In this document: in pieces, positions 53,385 through 63,823 of the stretch
Position numbering within the stretch: the stretch's first letter is position 1
Layout of the letters: every line of letters begins with the position of its first letter
Notes under the pieces: generated by a model
The model's input: only the letters and a program-made list of their open reading frames with translations
The model's database searches: none
What the model was told of the DNA's origin: nothing
Position numbers and translations under genes: made by a program
Source: Lates calcarifer
Taxonomy: Eukaryota > Chordata > Actinopteri > Centropomidae
Assembly: GCF_001640805.2 (NCBI RefSeq)
Contig: NC_066855.1
Coordinates: forward strand, 2,840,342 to 2,904,341
Length of the DNA: 64,000 nt
Direction of reading: 5' to 3'

Positions 53385-54308
53385 ACCATCAGTGAGAAAG
53401 CAGAGAAACTGACCACAAATCAGCATCTAGGGTTTCTTTATCCTCCACCATCAGACCTTTATGTAAATCCTTTTTAGTATAGTCTTTATGGTTTTATTCA
53501 AGATGACATGCTAAGGTTCTTCTCAAGGTAAATACACTGTGAACAACTAGACTCTGACACCTCAGGCTGATCAGATCACTTGTGTTTAATCACCTGAAAT
53601 ATTCTGTATTGTTTTAAGTATAGTTTTAAATACTGTAGCTCAGCCTTTAATATACTTCTTAAGTCTTTGTAGAAGGAGCTCTCTAATACTTGTGGTGGTG
53701 CTAATACAGAAAGTAATCGTCATTTTAGTGGTGGTGTGTAAGTGTTCCTGATCAGCGCCAGTCTGTTACCTCATGGCTGCTGAAATGTCAAGCTGTTGCT
53801 GCAGCTCTGTGTATTTGATGCTCCAGGTTCCCTAGACGACTCACTGTGTGCACTTAGTTCATCTTCCTCAAAGCCTGTGTAAACACTGGCATAACATTTT
53901 AGAGTTTAGACTCCAAAAACCTTTAGTACTGATGTGGAGTTAGTGTCATATTCGTTGACCAGGTAAGGATCCTCCCAAGAGTCTGAGACAAACTTGTCCT
54001 GCCAAAGCCTCATGTTAAGTTGTTTATTGGCACCAAAATGGCTGTTGATGTATCTGATGAGATATCTGTTGTATGTATCTGTTTAAAGTAGCAAATAGTT
54101 GATTCACTAAACAAATCCACTAATATTATATAACAAACTGATAGAAGAAATAAGGTTAGTTATGATTCTTGCTAAAATGTTGTGTTCAGATTAACAGTCG
54201 GCCTCCATGAAAAGTCACAGCCCTCTGATTCATTTGAATGGAGCCAGTCTAACAACGCAATGCAGGATCATCCAGTATATACACTGAACCAGACTCAATG
54301 TAGGTGCA

Positions 54309-54356
54309 CCTGTTTGACCGACGCTTTTATCCAAAGCGACTGATAAGTGAGTTACT
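54309..54356 (-). repeat. L2-type / V-SINE-like 3' tail motif
   Basis: The minus strand reads GTCGCTTTGGATAAAAGCGT, the very common conserved piece near the 3' end of many fish tRNA-derived SINEs and L2-group LINEs. It is recognised from memory, not by search. It lies downstream of the tRNA-Lys gene in the same orientation, which is where a SINE tail would be. Confidence 0.6.
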
Positions 54357-54423
54357 TCACTACTACATTTACATGCACCTTTTTTCTGAAATGATTGGTG
54401 AAGTTTCCACTCATGGTCACTCA

Positions 54424-54427
54424 AAAG
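54424..54427 (-). terminator. Pol III terminator (TTTT) of the tRNA-Lys gene
   Basis: Plus-strand AAAA reads as TTTT on the minus strand, 7 bp beyond the tRNA 3' end. That is the usual place for a minimal vertebrate Pol III stop. Confidence 0.75.
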
Positions 54428-54433
54428 CTCCAT

Positions 54434-54506
54434 CGCCCAATGTGGGGCTCGAACCCACGACCCTGAGATTAAGAGTCTCATGCTCTACCGACTGAGCTAG
54501 CCGGGC
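54434..54506 (-). tRNA. tRNA-Lys (anticodon CTT)
   Basis: Read on the minus strand, these 73 nt fold into a full cloverleaf. The acceptor strand is GCCCGGC, the D arm GCTC/GAGC, the anticodon stem TGAGA/TCTCA with loop CTCTTAA (anticodon CTT, plus-strand 54471-54473), and the T arm GTGGG/CCCAC with loop TTCGAGC. The discriminator is G. A box (TAGCTCAGTCGG) and B box (GGTTCGAGCCC) are both intact, and there is no intron. From memory it differs from the usual vertebrate tRNA-Lys-CTT at one base: position 66 is A instead of G, giving a C-A mismatch at pair 7:66 at the base of the acceptor stem. A TTTT Pol III terminator follows 7 bp after the 3' end. It could be a functional gene, a mildly decayed copy, or the head of a young tRNA-derived SINE, because an L2-type tail motif lies about 80 bp downstream on the same strand. 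Confidence 0.92.
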
Positions 54507-56415
54507 CTCTTGTGCTGATGTTTGAAAACATGCAAGCACACATCCGTGATAGTTTACTTTTGCGCGTGAACACTGTATTTCTACTGTTTACCGCATGATC
54601 GTAGTGACAAGATGATGATCTGTTATCAGCTGTATTTTTTCTATCACCAGTACCTTAAACCTGAAATAACTTGAGAGTTTTAGGTCATGGTGATGAAAAT
54701 TTTGTCTTGTTAGTAGTTCACACAGCTGCCTCTCCAGTGGACCTACATGAAGGCACAAGTCATGTTGGCTGTAGATTTGTAATATGACTGAAAACCCTCA
54801 GTTCTGTGGCCTAAATCTCCATTATAGGGTTTTTAATCTACAGTATATCCCAGCCTGAAGGTTTGATCTGATGTGGGTTTGGTCAGGTTTTAGCCTGTAG
54901 CAATAAGACTGCTGAAAGACAGAAATGGAGTAACTTTTTTTCCTGTGTTTTTCCTCCAACTAAAGTCTCAGATACTGTAGTGCTGCGGTAAAGAAAATGG
55001 AAAGAACAAATTGGAGCAGATAGGCACAGCTCCAGTTTTTCCTCGCACCATTTGGGATCAACATTTTTCAAACCAGTGACCAGTTTATGCAAATAAAGAA
55101 GACAAAACGAGAGCGGGAGATGTGTGGTTCAGATAGCAGACCTCAGTCATAATGGGCTGGTAGCATGATGTATGAGCCAATTTAAATAACATAAACCTTC
55201 ACTTCTGGAAACTTGACACGCACGCATGCTTACACACACATGCATATATATAATTTCCAAGCGTACGCACACAGTGGTACAGCAGATATGGCATTAACAA
55301 ACAAACATTACCCTTTGCTGCTCCACGTGCTTGGCTCCCTGGAGCCGCCGGAGCCATAGCTACAAAAACTGGGCTACTTCAGTCTATTTGGCCAGTCCAC
55401 CTTAATCTACATCAGTCGAGCTACGGGAGCCACAGGATGTTGGCACACAATGAAAAACAGCAGGAGAGAAGTGCAGACATTTCCCTCCTGCTCACCGTCC
55501 CTTAAACGCATCACATTCCTCCATTTCTCCATTTAGCATGAAAGATCTTCATGTGTCTCACTGTGAAAAAAGACGACTATTCACATTTTAAACTGCATTA
55601 ATTCATCTTGTGGGCACATGAGGGCAGCAGAAGAAGCTAAAGATTCACCTTTGGCATACTGTCACTTTATTCAGGTCAGTCTGCTCTGCTCAACCTCCTG
55701 GCACATTTAAATTGACTCACGGCACCACCCTCTGTTGTGGAGGGCAAATTACTCAGAACATTTGTGATGTATTAGAAATATGTTGCATATTTTCTGGTAA
55801 ACTTTGTATTTGCAGAACAAACTGCATTGGTTTGTTAATGATGTTTTGTATTTTCAAGCCACACTGTGTTTGTTAGTGAATTTTGGGGCACTGCAAAACA
55901 TGTTTTGTTTGTTTGCGAAGTTTTGGCAGGAAATTAGCTCCTTACCGACGGTCTGGCCCAGCTTCAACCACTGCATTCTGCCTTTAAGCAACTCCCTCAC
56001 TCACTCCTTTCATCCCTCTGCCACCAATTTACTCACTGTTGGCTTCCATCCCTCCATCACTGGCCCCAGACTGGCTGAACACACTGGCACTGAAATATTT
56101 ACTGTTGTCAACTCTCAAGTAGTTTTTTGTGTTGTGTTGTTTTGTTTGTTTGTTTGTGACAAACAGGAAGCATTGCATTTCCAATCTGTAAACAGACAAG
56201 GAAGAACTGGGCAGTGATTGTGGTTCCATTTACAGCATTTAATCAAAAAAAATGTTTTAAAAAACCTACAGTGATGAGAGCCTAGCAACAAAAATGCAGA
56301 CTGAATAAAAAATAAAGAACTCCAGCTCAACCACACGCATGATTAACTTCACATTCACAGAGGTAGAAACACTTATGCAATCAAATATGAATGTATTCCT
56401 AAATGAAAACTCCCT

Positions 56416-56433
56416 CACACACACACACACACA
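56416..56433. repeat. (CA)9 microsatellite
   Basis: A perfect CA run of 18 bp. Confidence 0.9.
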
Positions 56434-56949
56434 GACCATGCAGGTGGCCGACCATGATAACAAACATCATAATTAGGAACAGGTACATGTCGTGAGGCAC
56501 TTTCTACTGCACATATCAGACGAATGAACAAATGAACATGGAGGTTTCAGCGATCAGGACAATAATCTAAACCGCAATAATTTCCCAGATGAAGTAGCGT
56601 CTGGCTGATTTAATGACAGAAAGGTGAGGTGGCCACGTGGAGCAGGAGGGGAAAAGGAATGCAGGAATTTTTTTTAAAAAGAGCATAACTGGTCCACAGC
56701 CATGTACAATACCACTGCCTCTGGAGTTCAAGCCAAGACTAAATGTTCTCTGTGTTTCTCTAAATTAAAGCTGCAATTTGGATGAAATGAAAGATTGAAT
56801 TTACAGTAGATACTTGATAAGCAAACTCAACACTGCAGAGACTGAGAACAGAAAGCAAATAACACTGCTCACAGCTAACAAACAAACAACAATATTGTCA
56901 ACGCATCTTGTAAATTGAAATTTATAGAAAATGCACTTTACAAATGCAT

Positions 56950-57175
56950 TTTCTAAGGAGAGTTTCATGAGAAGATTGACACCACCCTCAGGTCTGTACA
57001 CTAAATATGGAGCTAGAGTTGACTTAATGTGCCATCAAAGCTGGAAACAACAGGGGACAGCTACCCTGGTTTTCTCTGAAGTTTTTTGTGTTTTTTTTAT
57101 TTGTGTACTTACTGAACAAACATGATAAAAATGTGTTAATTAATGAGCTTTAGATTTGCCAGTAGACATAATGCA
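56950..57175. repeat. Second copy of the 41581 repeat, right half apparently inverted
   Basis: The left part (56965-57080) runs forward: CATGAGAAGATTGACACCAC, GTCTGTACACTAAATATGGA, GCTGGAAACAACAGGGGACA. The right part (about 57081-57170) reads GTGTTAATTAATGAGCTTTA, which in copies I remember belongs to the opposite strand. The inversion inference depends on that remembered order. Confidence 0.5.
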
Positions 57176-58485
57176 AATGCAGCAGACGTGAGCAGTAACT
57201 TTAGTGAGTTAGTATTCCGCATTATGTTGCCTCTGTGTTCATAAGGATTAAAAAATAATAGGATGTCAACATTCAGTGTATTTGAGACTGCAGTAGTCAG
57301 TATCAGGGTTTAGATGTGCAGTGTTCAGATCCAGTGTACGTATAAATACAGCTAGATTCAAGACTGACTCTCAACATCCACAATAACAGCTGCAGAACAG
57401 TGTAAATATACACCTGAGGCTTAGCCACAATAACCACTCCCACTGCAACTATAATGAGTCATACTAAAGTCATTCTTGCTTTTCTGGTTGGAGGACGCTG
57501 CATCACAGATTTTAAAGCATGTAATGATGATTACAGTGACCTGTTGTTCCCAGATAGGTTTTGAAAATAAAAATAAAATCATGTTAGTGATCCCCCTTCA
57601 TAGTTATCTTGGTGTGGCTCATTTGCAGTTGAGCTCACAACTGCACCCACGGTACCATTTTCATAGAAAGAAAAATAATCACAATAACAGGAGCCATAGG
57701 CCTGGCTTATGTGAAAACACTATGATCACTAAAAATAAGACGAACTTAATCTATAATAATATTAATCTATGATTTTAGCAGCTTTATACCCAAGGCAATG
57801 TAAGCAAACATGGTATCTGTTATGTGTTGTTTCTCATCTCATATTTTAGTTCTCATCTTACTTTCATTTCATTTTCTGTTTAGTTCTCTGAGCTATCAAT
57901 TCAATATTCAGTGTGGATTTTCAATACAGGTTAAGAAAAGGAGGAAAAGAAAATATGACAATAATAGGGCATTTTGAATATTGGGTCAAACCTGTCCCAG
58001 TGCTGCTTTAACCTCAGTCCCAAAAGAACACTAACATCCCACTCACTGTTTACATCAGGATTGATCTATGTCACTGTCAATCTACACAGTTATGGTGGGT
58101 ATTTCACAAGCAGCGGTGTGGCCTCTCTCAGCCTGTTGTTTGCAGACCTGACCATGAAAGATACGTGATGCAACATATTAGCTGAAGACTTTCTCTCTTC
58201 TCATGCTATCTATCGTTGCCATATTTTGGCAATTTCTATCTTAAAAATCTTTGGACACATTGACTTTGACTTTTTTGGCTTTCGTTTTCCTCTCATTGAC
58301 ACAGGCCTGAGTGTTTGATGACACTGATCGTTTTACTTTCTGTTTTATATTGAAATTGATTTCAGATAATCAGGTGGCTTCTTGGAAGCACAAACTCATG
58401 GTAAAGGCATGCCTACATACCTGATTATTACACTGTCAAAGCCATAGAGGGTTTGGCTTATGAATACTGGAAAGTTTGACTGATG

Positions 58486-58497
58486 ATCTATATATGG
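58486..58497 (+). promoter_or_regulatory. Candidate TATA box of the ApoL-like gene
   Basis: The stretch TATATAT at 58489-58495 sits about 30 bp upstream of a segment that ends in a good splice donor at 58581. A CCAAT sequence (58521-58525) and an IRF-like AAGTGAAAGT (58528-58537) lie just downstream of the expected start site. The assignment depends on the exon model and has no transcript support. Confidence 0.35.
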
Positions 58498-58519
58498 CAC
58501 GAGCTGTAGCTGCCGAGAG

Positions 58520-58580
58520 ACCAATTTAAGTGAAAGTATTTTGAGAGAAGGCACAGACATCAGGAAGAGTGAACCATCAT
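58520..58580 (+). other. Candidate untranslated exon 1 of the ApoL-like gene
   Basis: The start is placed about 30 bp after the TATA-like sequence and is approximate. The end is set by the donor CAT|GTAAGC at 58581, a close match to the vertebrate 5' splice consensus. The exon carries an IRF-like half site. The intron to the next proposed exon would be about 430 bp, normal for fish. This is inferred from signals alone. Confidence 0.35.
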
Positions 58581-59013
58581 GTAAGCTACTTTACTACTAC
58601 TTTATTTTTGAATCCATATTAGGCTAACTTATCTTAGTCTGCATTTATTGTTTAAAATTAATGCATAGATGCAAACATTGTCTGTGTCTATTTTACTTTT
58701 TCTCCTGTTCAGCCTAGATTGAACATGGTATCTTTAACTTGTTGGCTGTAATCAATGGATACAAAGATTTGAAAATATATCTCTTAATGACAGTATGTTT
58801 TGGCAAAAGGGCAACATTTTTTTCTTATTCTTGTCTCTTATTGTATGACATTTGTTTTTTGTTTTTTAAATGTGTATTTTTGACACTAGAAGTTAATAAC
58901 CGACTTGCTCTAAAGCCTTTTGCATTTCCTTGTTTGTGATAGGCAGTTTTTGTCCAAATGTTCTGGAGCAACAAAGCTGTTAAACCATTATCATATTTAC
59001 TGTATCTCAACAG

Positions 59014-59150
59014 GTCATTTACAGTAGATTCCTGCACTAAGGACAAATAACTGCTGCACTGATGACATGTATGTCAACTGCTTCCTTGTCCTCCTGAGGA
59101 ATGAGATCATAGCATGATAGAAAAAACTAACACAGTGCAAACACAACAAG
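59014..59150 (+). other. Candidate untranslated exon 2 of the ApoL-like gene, with a short uORF
   Basis: The left edge follows the acceptor ATCTCAACAG (AG at 59012-59013); an alternative acceptor ends at 59024. The right edge is the donor AAG|GTAATA at 59151. The exon has stops in all frames, so it would be 5' UTR. It contains an 11-codon upstream ORF beginning GATGACATGTATG near 59064 and ending at a TGA before 59100, which could lower translation of the main frame. Signal-based inference only. Confidence 0.35.
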
Positions 59151-59731
59151 GTAATATTTACTGCAGAAAGTCACTTTGTTACGTTGCACTTTCCTTTTAC
59201 TTAATTATCTTTAATGTATGTTAGCTTGCAGAAATTTATCTTGACATGTTTAGCCTCTGTTCTGTATTTTATCGTTTAGTCTTCAAGGTTGTAGAAGAAA
59301 GAACATCTGAGTCTGTGGTGTACATATCAAATAAAACAGACTTTTTGTGTAAGTCTAAGCTCATTAAAGCATTTAAATTAACACACACACATACAATGAT
59401 GAGCCAAAACCTTATCTACACCAGCACAATATGTAGGTCCTCAATGTGCTGCCAACATAGCACCAGTTTTCCAAGGAATAGACTGCTGCTGTCTGTGCTT
59501 TGTGTTTAATTGGTTGTGTCGTATTAAAAGGTATAGTTGTTGTACCTTGGTTTAAGTGTAACTAATAAACCTTTTTACAATTTTCAGGGACTGTGAAGGC
59601 TTTGGAAGACAAACAATAAGTGGACTGAAACACTGGCCTCTTTCACAAGAGGGTCACTGAGTTTAGCTTTGTAACAGACTTTGCTTTATAACATATTTGC
59701 ACAGATTTAATTGACTGGAGTCACTTTGAAA

Positions 59732-60475
59732 ATGGATGGACAGCTACCAACTCATTTGTCTGTTCTACTAAACAGACTATGTGAAACTGGGAGATCATTT
59801 ATTGAACTGTATGAAGACAAACAAGACAGAATGCAAGCCATTACATGTGAGCTTTTCAAGATCTCTGCAGAGGTAATAGAGATGCAGGAAAACAAAAATG
59901 CAATCAGAACTGTTGGGGCTGTTGTAGGAGTAACAGGGGCAGTTGCAGTTTGGTTAACAGGAAGGTCTGGGCAAAGCATGGCAGTCTTTGGCACTCTAGC
60001 AATTGGAGGTGCAGTTTCTGTTATCACAGCTAATAGAAGCAAAGAAAAGATGGAGAAAATAAAAACACGAATTGTGGAACAGTTGATAGAAGAATTCTTG
60101 ACAATTGTTGAGCCACACAATGTTGCACTGGAGAGAATCAAGAAGGTATCTGAGGACGTGGAGAAAGAATCCTCTTCATTAATGACAAAAACTCAAGCCC
60201 AGGCAAAAAACACTCTGTTGATATCAAATCAGCTTCTGAGGCAAACAGCTAAACTGACAGAACAGAGCAGGGAAGTTAGGGATGTAACAGTAAACCTAGA
60301 GAGGAAAGTGAAGGAACTATTAGACTTACTTATCAGTATCACACGAATCATTCCAACGCCTGGGGAGGATAAAGAGTTGGTAAAGTATTTCACAGAGTCT
60401 GCCTCAAAGTGTCAGAAAACTGTTGATGAGTTTGCAAAGATGAGGAATATGCTCAAGGACTTTGACAGAATATAA
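59732..60475 (+). CDS. Intronless CDS for a 247-aa helical membrane-hairpin protein, apolipoprotein L-like
   Basis: This is the only long frame in the window with clear protein character. The open frame runs upstream to a TTG at 59711. The first ATG is at 59732, with A at -3 and G at +4, and no ATG lies between the probable splice acceptor at 59587 and this start. Residues 1-60 are charged and helical. Residues 61-77 and 83-100 are two hydrophobic, Gly/Ala/Val-rich segments joined by a short LTGRSGQ turn, so they look like a membrane hairpin. Residues 101-205 are long Lys/Glu-rich amphipathic helices (coiled-coil-like), then a short Pro/Gly break at 208-211 and a final helix. There is no signal peptide. 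This order matches the apolipoprotein L family (intracellular lipid- and membrane-binding, often immune-inducible), but no signature motif proves it. A generic teleost helical-hairpin family is the alternative. The stop overlaps an AATAAA hexamer at 60474. Gene reality is likely; the family call is tentative. Confidence 0.8.
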   Translation: MDGQLPTHLSVLLNRLCETGRSFIELYEDKQDRMQAITCELFKISAEVIEMQENKNAIRTVGAVVGVTGAVAVWLTGRSGQSMAVFGTLAIGGAVSVITANRSKEKMEKIKTRIVEQLIEEFLTIVEPHNVALERIKKVSEDVEKESSSLMTKTQAQAKNTLLISNQLLRQTAKLTEQSREVRDVTVNLERKVKELLDLLISITRIIPTPGEDKELVKYFTESASKCQKTVDEFAKMRNMLKDFDRI

Positions 60476-60936
60476 TAAAAATAAGTACTTATGTGTGTAT
60501 CAGCAGTGCACACATACATTTGTTATTGGTTTGACACAGCATCAGTTTCACCAGTTTCATAATCAGCTCCAAAAGACTTAAAATTTAAAATCTTTATTTT
60601 CTGTATCATGTTTTTAAAAAACATAATGGGTGTAGAAAAAAAGGCAGCTTTTACTTATTCTGAAGGGGAGAGCGATGTATGATGCAATGTGTGTGAATCT
60701 TTTGTTCCAGGAAGGTCTGCAAGTGTGGTTCACCTGCAAAGTGTTACCAAAACAGACACATTGTTCACTACTGTTCACTGTAACATAACTGAAACTAACT
60801 GTTTTACTACCACTGCGAAGTGGGAAGTCTCAATCCAGAGTTGTCTCCTGTATTGTTCTTCAACAGCTGAATGAGAGTGCTTCTAAGAGTGCTTACTCAT
60901 CTAATATGCTGTTTATATCTATATTTCTCAAACTTC

Positions 60937-60953
60937 TATATATATATATATAT
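60937..60953. repeat. (TA)n microsatellite in the probable 3' UTR
   Basis: A perfect TA run of 17 bp between the ApoL-like stop codon and the candidate poly(A) signals. Confidence 0.9.
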
Positions 60954-61515
60954 TCTCTAAAAAGAAGAAATTGTCACTCACTGTATATGGTGCCTCATGC
61001 ACCTGCAAGTCTTTTGGCACTTGTGTCAGGTTGAGGGAGGAACTGATTATTAATGCACTTTTATCCAAGATGTTGCCTTGATCTGCTGTAACTTATTTGT
61101 ATGTCCACTTTGAGCAAAAGCATTAAAACAAATAATTGTAAATACATAGATATGCAATAGAAAACAGCTGCTGTCAGTCCTCTGCATAGCAGAGTTAGCT
61201 GCTTTTTTTCGGACAGGGTTTTTTGACAGTTTAAACAGATACTGTTTGTTGACTGGGAGAGGTTACTCACTTTAGTTAGTAAGCTTTTGTCAGACATGCT
61301 TGCTGTTTCCCTGTGTTTCCAGTCTTTATGCAAAACTAAGTGTTTTCTGGGTGTAGCAGTATGGATAGCATACAGACATGAAAGTGATATCTATCTTCTC
61401 ATCATTTTTAATGCATTGTTCCTTTAAGCATAAAGTATATAATATGGCAGATAAATAGTGTGTCATTCAGCCTCATCATCAATGATCAATAAATGTGGTG
61501 CCCCTGCAACAACAC

Positions 61516-63544
61516 AAATGGCAGACCCTCTTGGTTAAAATGGACATTTCAGACACTTAAAGGACAGCACTCCCTCCTTGTTTGTGGTCAGAGGCAATAT
61601 AGATTCATTTTTTAGAAGAAAATTCACATTACATTGCGACTGACTCCGACACTGTTGTCATATGTTTCCACTTTTTCTGTGATTGTATTCCTCTTCATTA
61701 TTCATTCAAACAGAGTCGGAGCAGTGGCCAGCACTTGTAGCTAATGCCTTCCATGTGTCTCTAATTGCCTTGGTCGAGGTATTTAACACAAGGTGAAGTC
61801 ATTAACACATGGACACACTTGTCAGATGTGGAGCCAGGCGGCTCTGGGTGAAAGAGTAGACAACAGAGAATTAAAAAGCTCAGGTGACATCCACAGTGTG
61901 GGGGACAGATTCTCAATTATAAAATAAATAACATATAAATAACTTTCTGTTCAAGATTCTGTTACATTAGACATAACATAGCTTCACTGATCACCTTGAG
62001 TGCCATGTATTTCTGAGTTTATCCAATGCAGCTTTATTTAAGACTCTGCAGGTGTCTGAGAAAATCTAATGCTTCAACTGAGACCAAAAAAATGACTGAG
62101 AAAAGGTAACACATTAATTTAAAACCATGAGAGTGAGATATGATGTAGCACATGAAACCTTAAACTGTAATCATACAATAGAAGTGGGATACATGCCTAA
62201 GTCAACAGCCCCACCTGCTGTTCACCTGAGAACACTGCATCTGTCCAGTCACATGTAGAAACAGTTCGTCAGCAGAGAAAACAAACGGAGGATATGAAGA
62301 CGTTTTTACACGTTACAATAGGAAAAGCTGTCAAAATGTCTGCAATGAGCCTCTGTAGTAACATTTATCAGCTGATAAATGACATGAATTTATAATAGTT
62401 GATGTTGAAACGAGAGATTTTTACGTTCTTACGTCACATAAACAGGCTTACAGCACGACAAAACACTGATGTTAATAGTTTAGATTCCAGACAGTTTAGC
62501 CAGTTGAGTGTAAAAGAGGAGATGAGGTTGCTAAGTGTAAAGAGTGTGTCCTAGCTGGATAGTTAAACATGTTGTACGATGCATCAGGTCTGCTGACTGG
62601 CACCCACACACATTAAAAACAAGCTAAAAACAGAAATATCAGACAGAGCTGTTGAGAGTAGAATCCAGCAGGTGGACAGTGTTCATGTCTGTGTGAATCA
62701 TAATGGAATCAATACTCAGACTCTACTATCTGACAGTTGATACTGTTCCTGCTTTTATTTGCGGTGCTTGGATTTTCAGTCTTTAAGTTTTTATTGATCT
62801 AACAAGAGTGAAACTGATGCACCACCTGGTGTGATCACCCTTTAGGCTTATTTATATTTTCATCACACTGGCAGCTCCATGGACGCCAAAGTGGGTCCAT
62901 CAGTCAATCCAGCACCAGACTGAAATATCTCAACTATTTCACTGTTTTTCTTCTCTACAAAATCTCCAATCTATGACTTCCAGCCGATAACACAGAGCTC
63001 TCTGTGTGTCTTTACAGTAAGCCATATGTGGCACACTGTGGTCTGTCCTTAGCTGTTAGAAGAAGCTCTGCACACATCTCCGTCAGAGGGCTTCCCTTTA
63101 AGCCTATCTGCCATCAGCACACGGTCAGTGTAAACATTTGAGGACATCCCACACCGTCCAGCTGTGCCACATACGTTCACGTGCCGAGATGTCACACAAA
63201 AACACACACACACACACACAGTACAGATGTGCAGAGGAACACCAGCATAGTGTATGTCACAGGGTGAGGCCATGTCTTGTGACGATGCTTCCACAGCATC
63301 TCCTTTTTGAGTTTAGCAGGAGATTTAGGGCAAAGTTCACCACCACAAACATGTGACACACACTGCAGGAAAACACTGCATGTATAATATGCTTTATTTG
63401 TCCTTAGGAAAAAAATTCAGTTTCATTAAATCCAATCATCATTTGATCTGCTGGTATCCTGCTGTTTACAGTGTTTATAGCTATAATCTATCCTGTGGCT
63501 TATCTGACAGCGTGGCTATGGAGTCATACAAGAGATCAGAGAAA
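61516..63544. other. Gene-free stretch downstream of the ApoL-like gene
   Basis: AT-rich DNA with one (CA)n tract at 63202 and no recognisable coding or RNA gene. Confidence 0.5.
63202..63220. repeat. (CA)n microsatellite
   Basis: A CA run of about 19 bp. Confidence 0.9.
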
Positions 63545-63780
63545 GGCCCATTCACTGCGGGGCCTTAAACCTGAGTAATGGCCCCTAAATGAGGGGATCA
63601 TCATTCCTGTGTAATCGCCGTGAATTTGATTAACAATAGGCGGAGAGACCGGGCCATTGATCAGCGTGATGATCTTGGGAATTTGATCCCTTTTGTTCGA
63701 GCTGATTGATTGGAGATCATCCCGGATTCATCTTAACGGACCAATAAACAACGTCACGCTGATTTCGGGTGTTAACTATG
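63545..63780. promoter_or_regulatory. Candidate conserved noncoding regulatory block
   Basis: The block is dense in CpG-containing, non-repetitive sequence with developmental-factor-like sites: CTGATTGATTGG (PBX/HOX-like, 63700-63711), AACAATAGG (SOX-like), CAATAAAC and CGTCACGC (CRE-like). It has no reading frame. It resembles enhancers near developmental genes, but conservation is not tested. Confidence 0.4.
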
Positions 63781-63808
63781 AGTCACTGTCCAAACAGTAA
63801 CGGAGGGA

Positions 63809-63823
63809 GGGGGGGGGGGGGGG
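63809..63823. repeat. Run of 15 G
   Basis: An uninterrupted G run preceded by GGAGGGA, at the boundary between the candidate conserved block and the CpG-dense right edge. The exact length may be uncertain in sequencing. Confidence 0.9.

Larger units (their letters stand above)
54507..58485. other. Gene-free stretch between the tRNA and the ApoL-like gene
   Basis: It holds a (CA)9 tract, the rearranged repeat at 56950 and otherwise AT-rich unique DNA. No exon with protein-like content was found. Confidence 0.5.
59588..61515 (+). other. Candidate terminal exon (5' UTR end, CDS, 3' UTR) of the ApoL-like gene
   Basis: A strong 3' splice site precedes it: branch-point-like ACTAATAAAC near 59561-59570, a pyrimidine-rich stretch, and AG at 59586-59587. 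The 144 nt from here to the ATG at 59732 contain no ATG. Candidate poly(A) signals downstream of the stop are ATTAAA at 61122-61127 and AATAAA at 61488-61493. The AATAAA at 60474-60479 overlaps the stop and is probably too early. The 3' end given assumes the last signal is used. Confidence 0.4.

Noticed and set aside
55804..56217. 137-codon plus-strand open frame
   Set aside because: Phe/Leu/Cys-rich with homopolymer-like LFCLFVC segments from TTTGTTTG repeats; starts at a non-ATG codon; no domain.
59752..60141. Minus-strand open frame of 129 codons
   Set aside because: It lies wholly inside the ApoL-like CDS on the other strand and its composition follows from that codon usage.
60474..60479. 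AATAAA overlapping the stop codon as the poly(A) signal of the ApoL-like gene
   Set aside because: It would leave almost no 3' UTR. Better-placed ATTAAA and AATAAA sites lie at 61122 and 61488.
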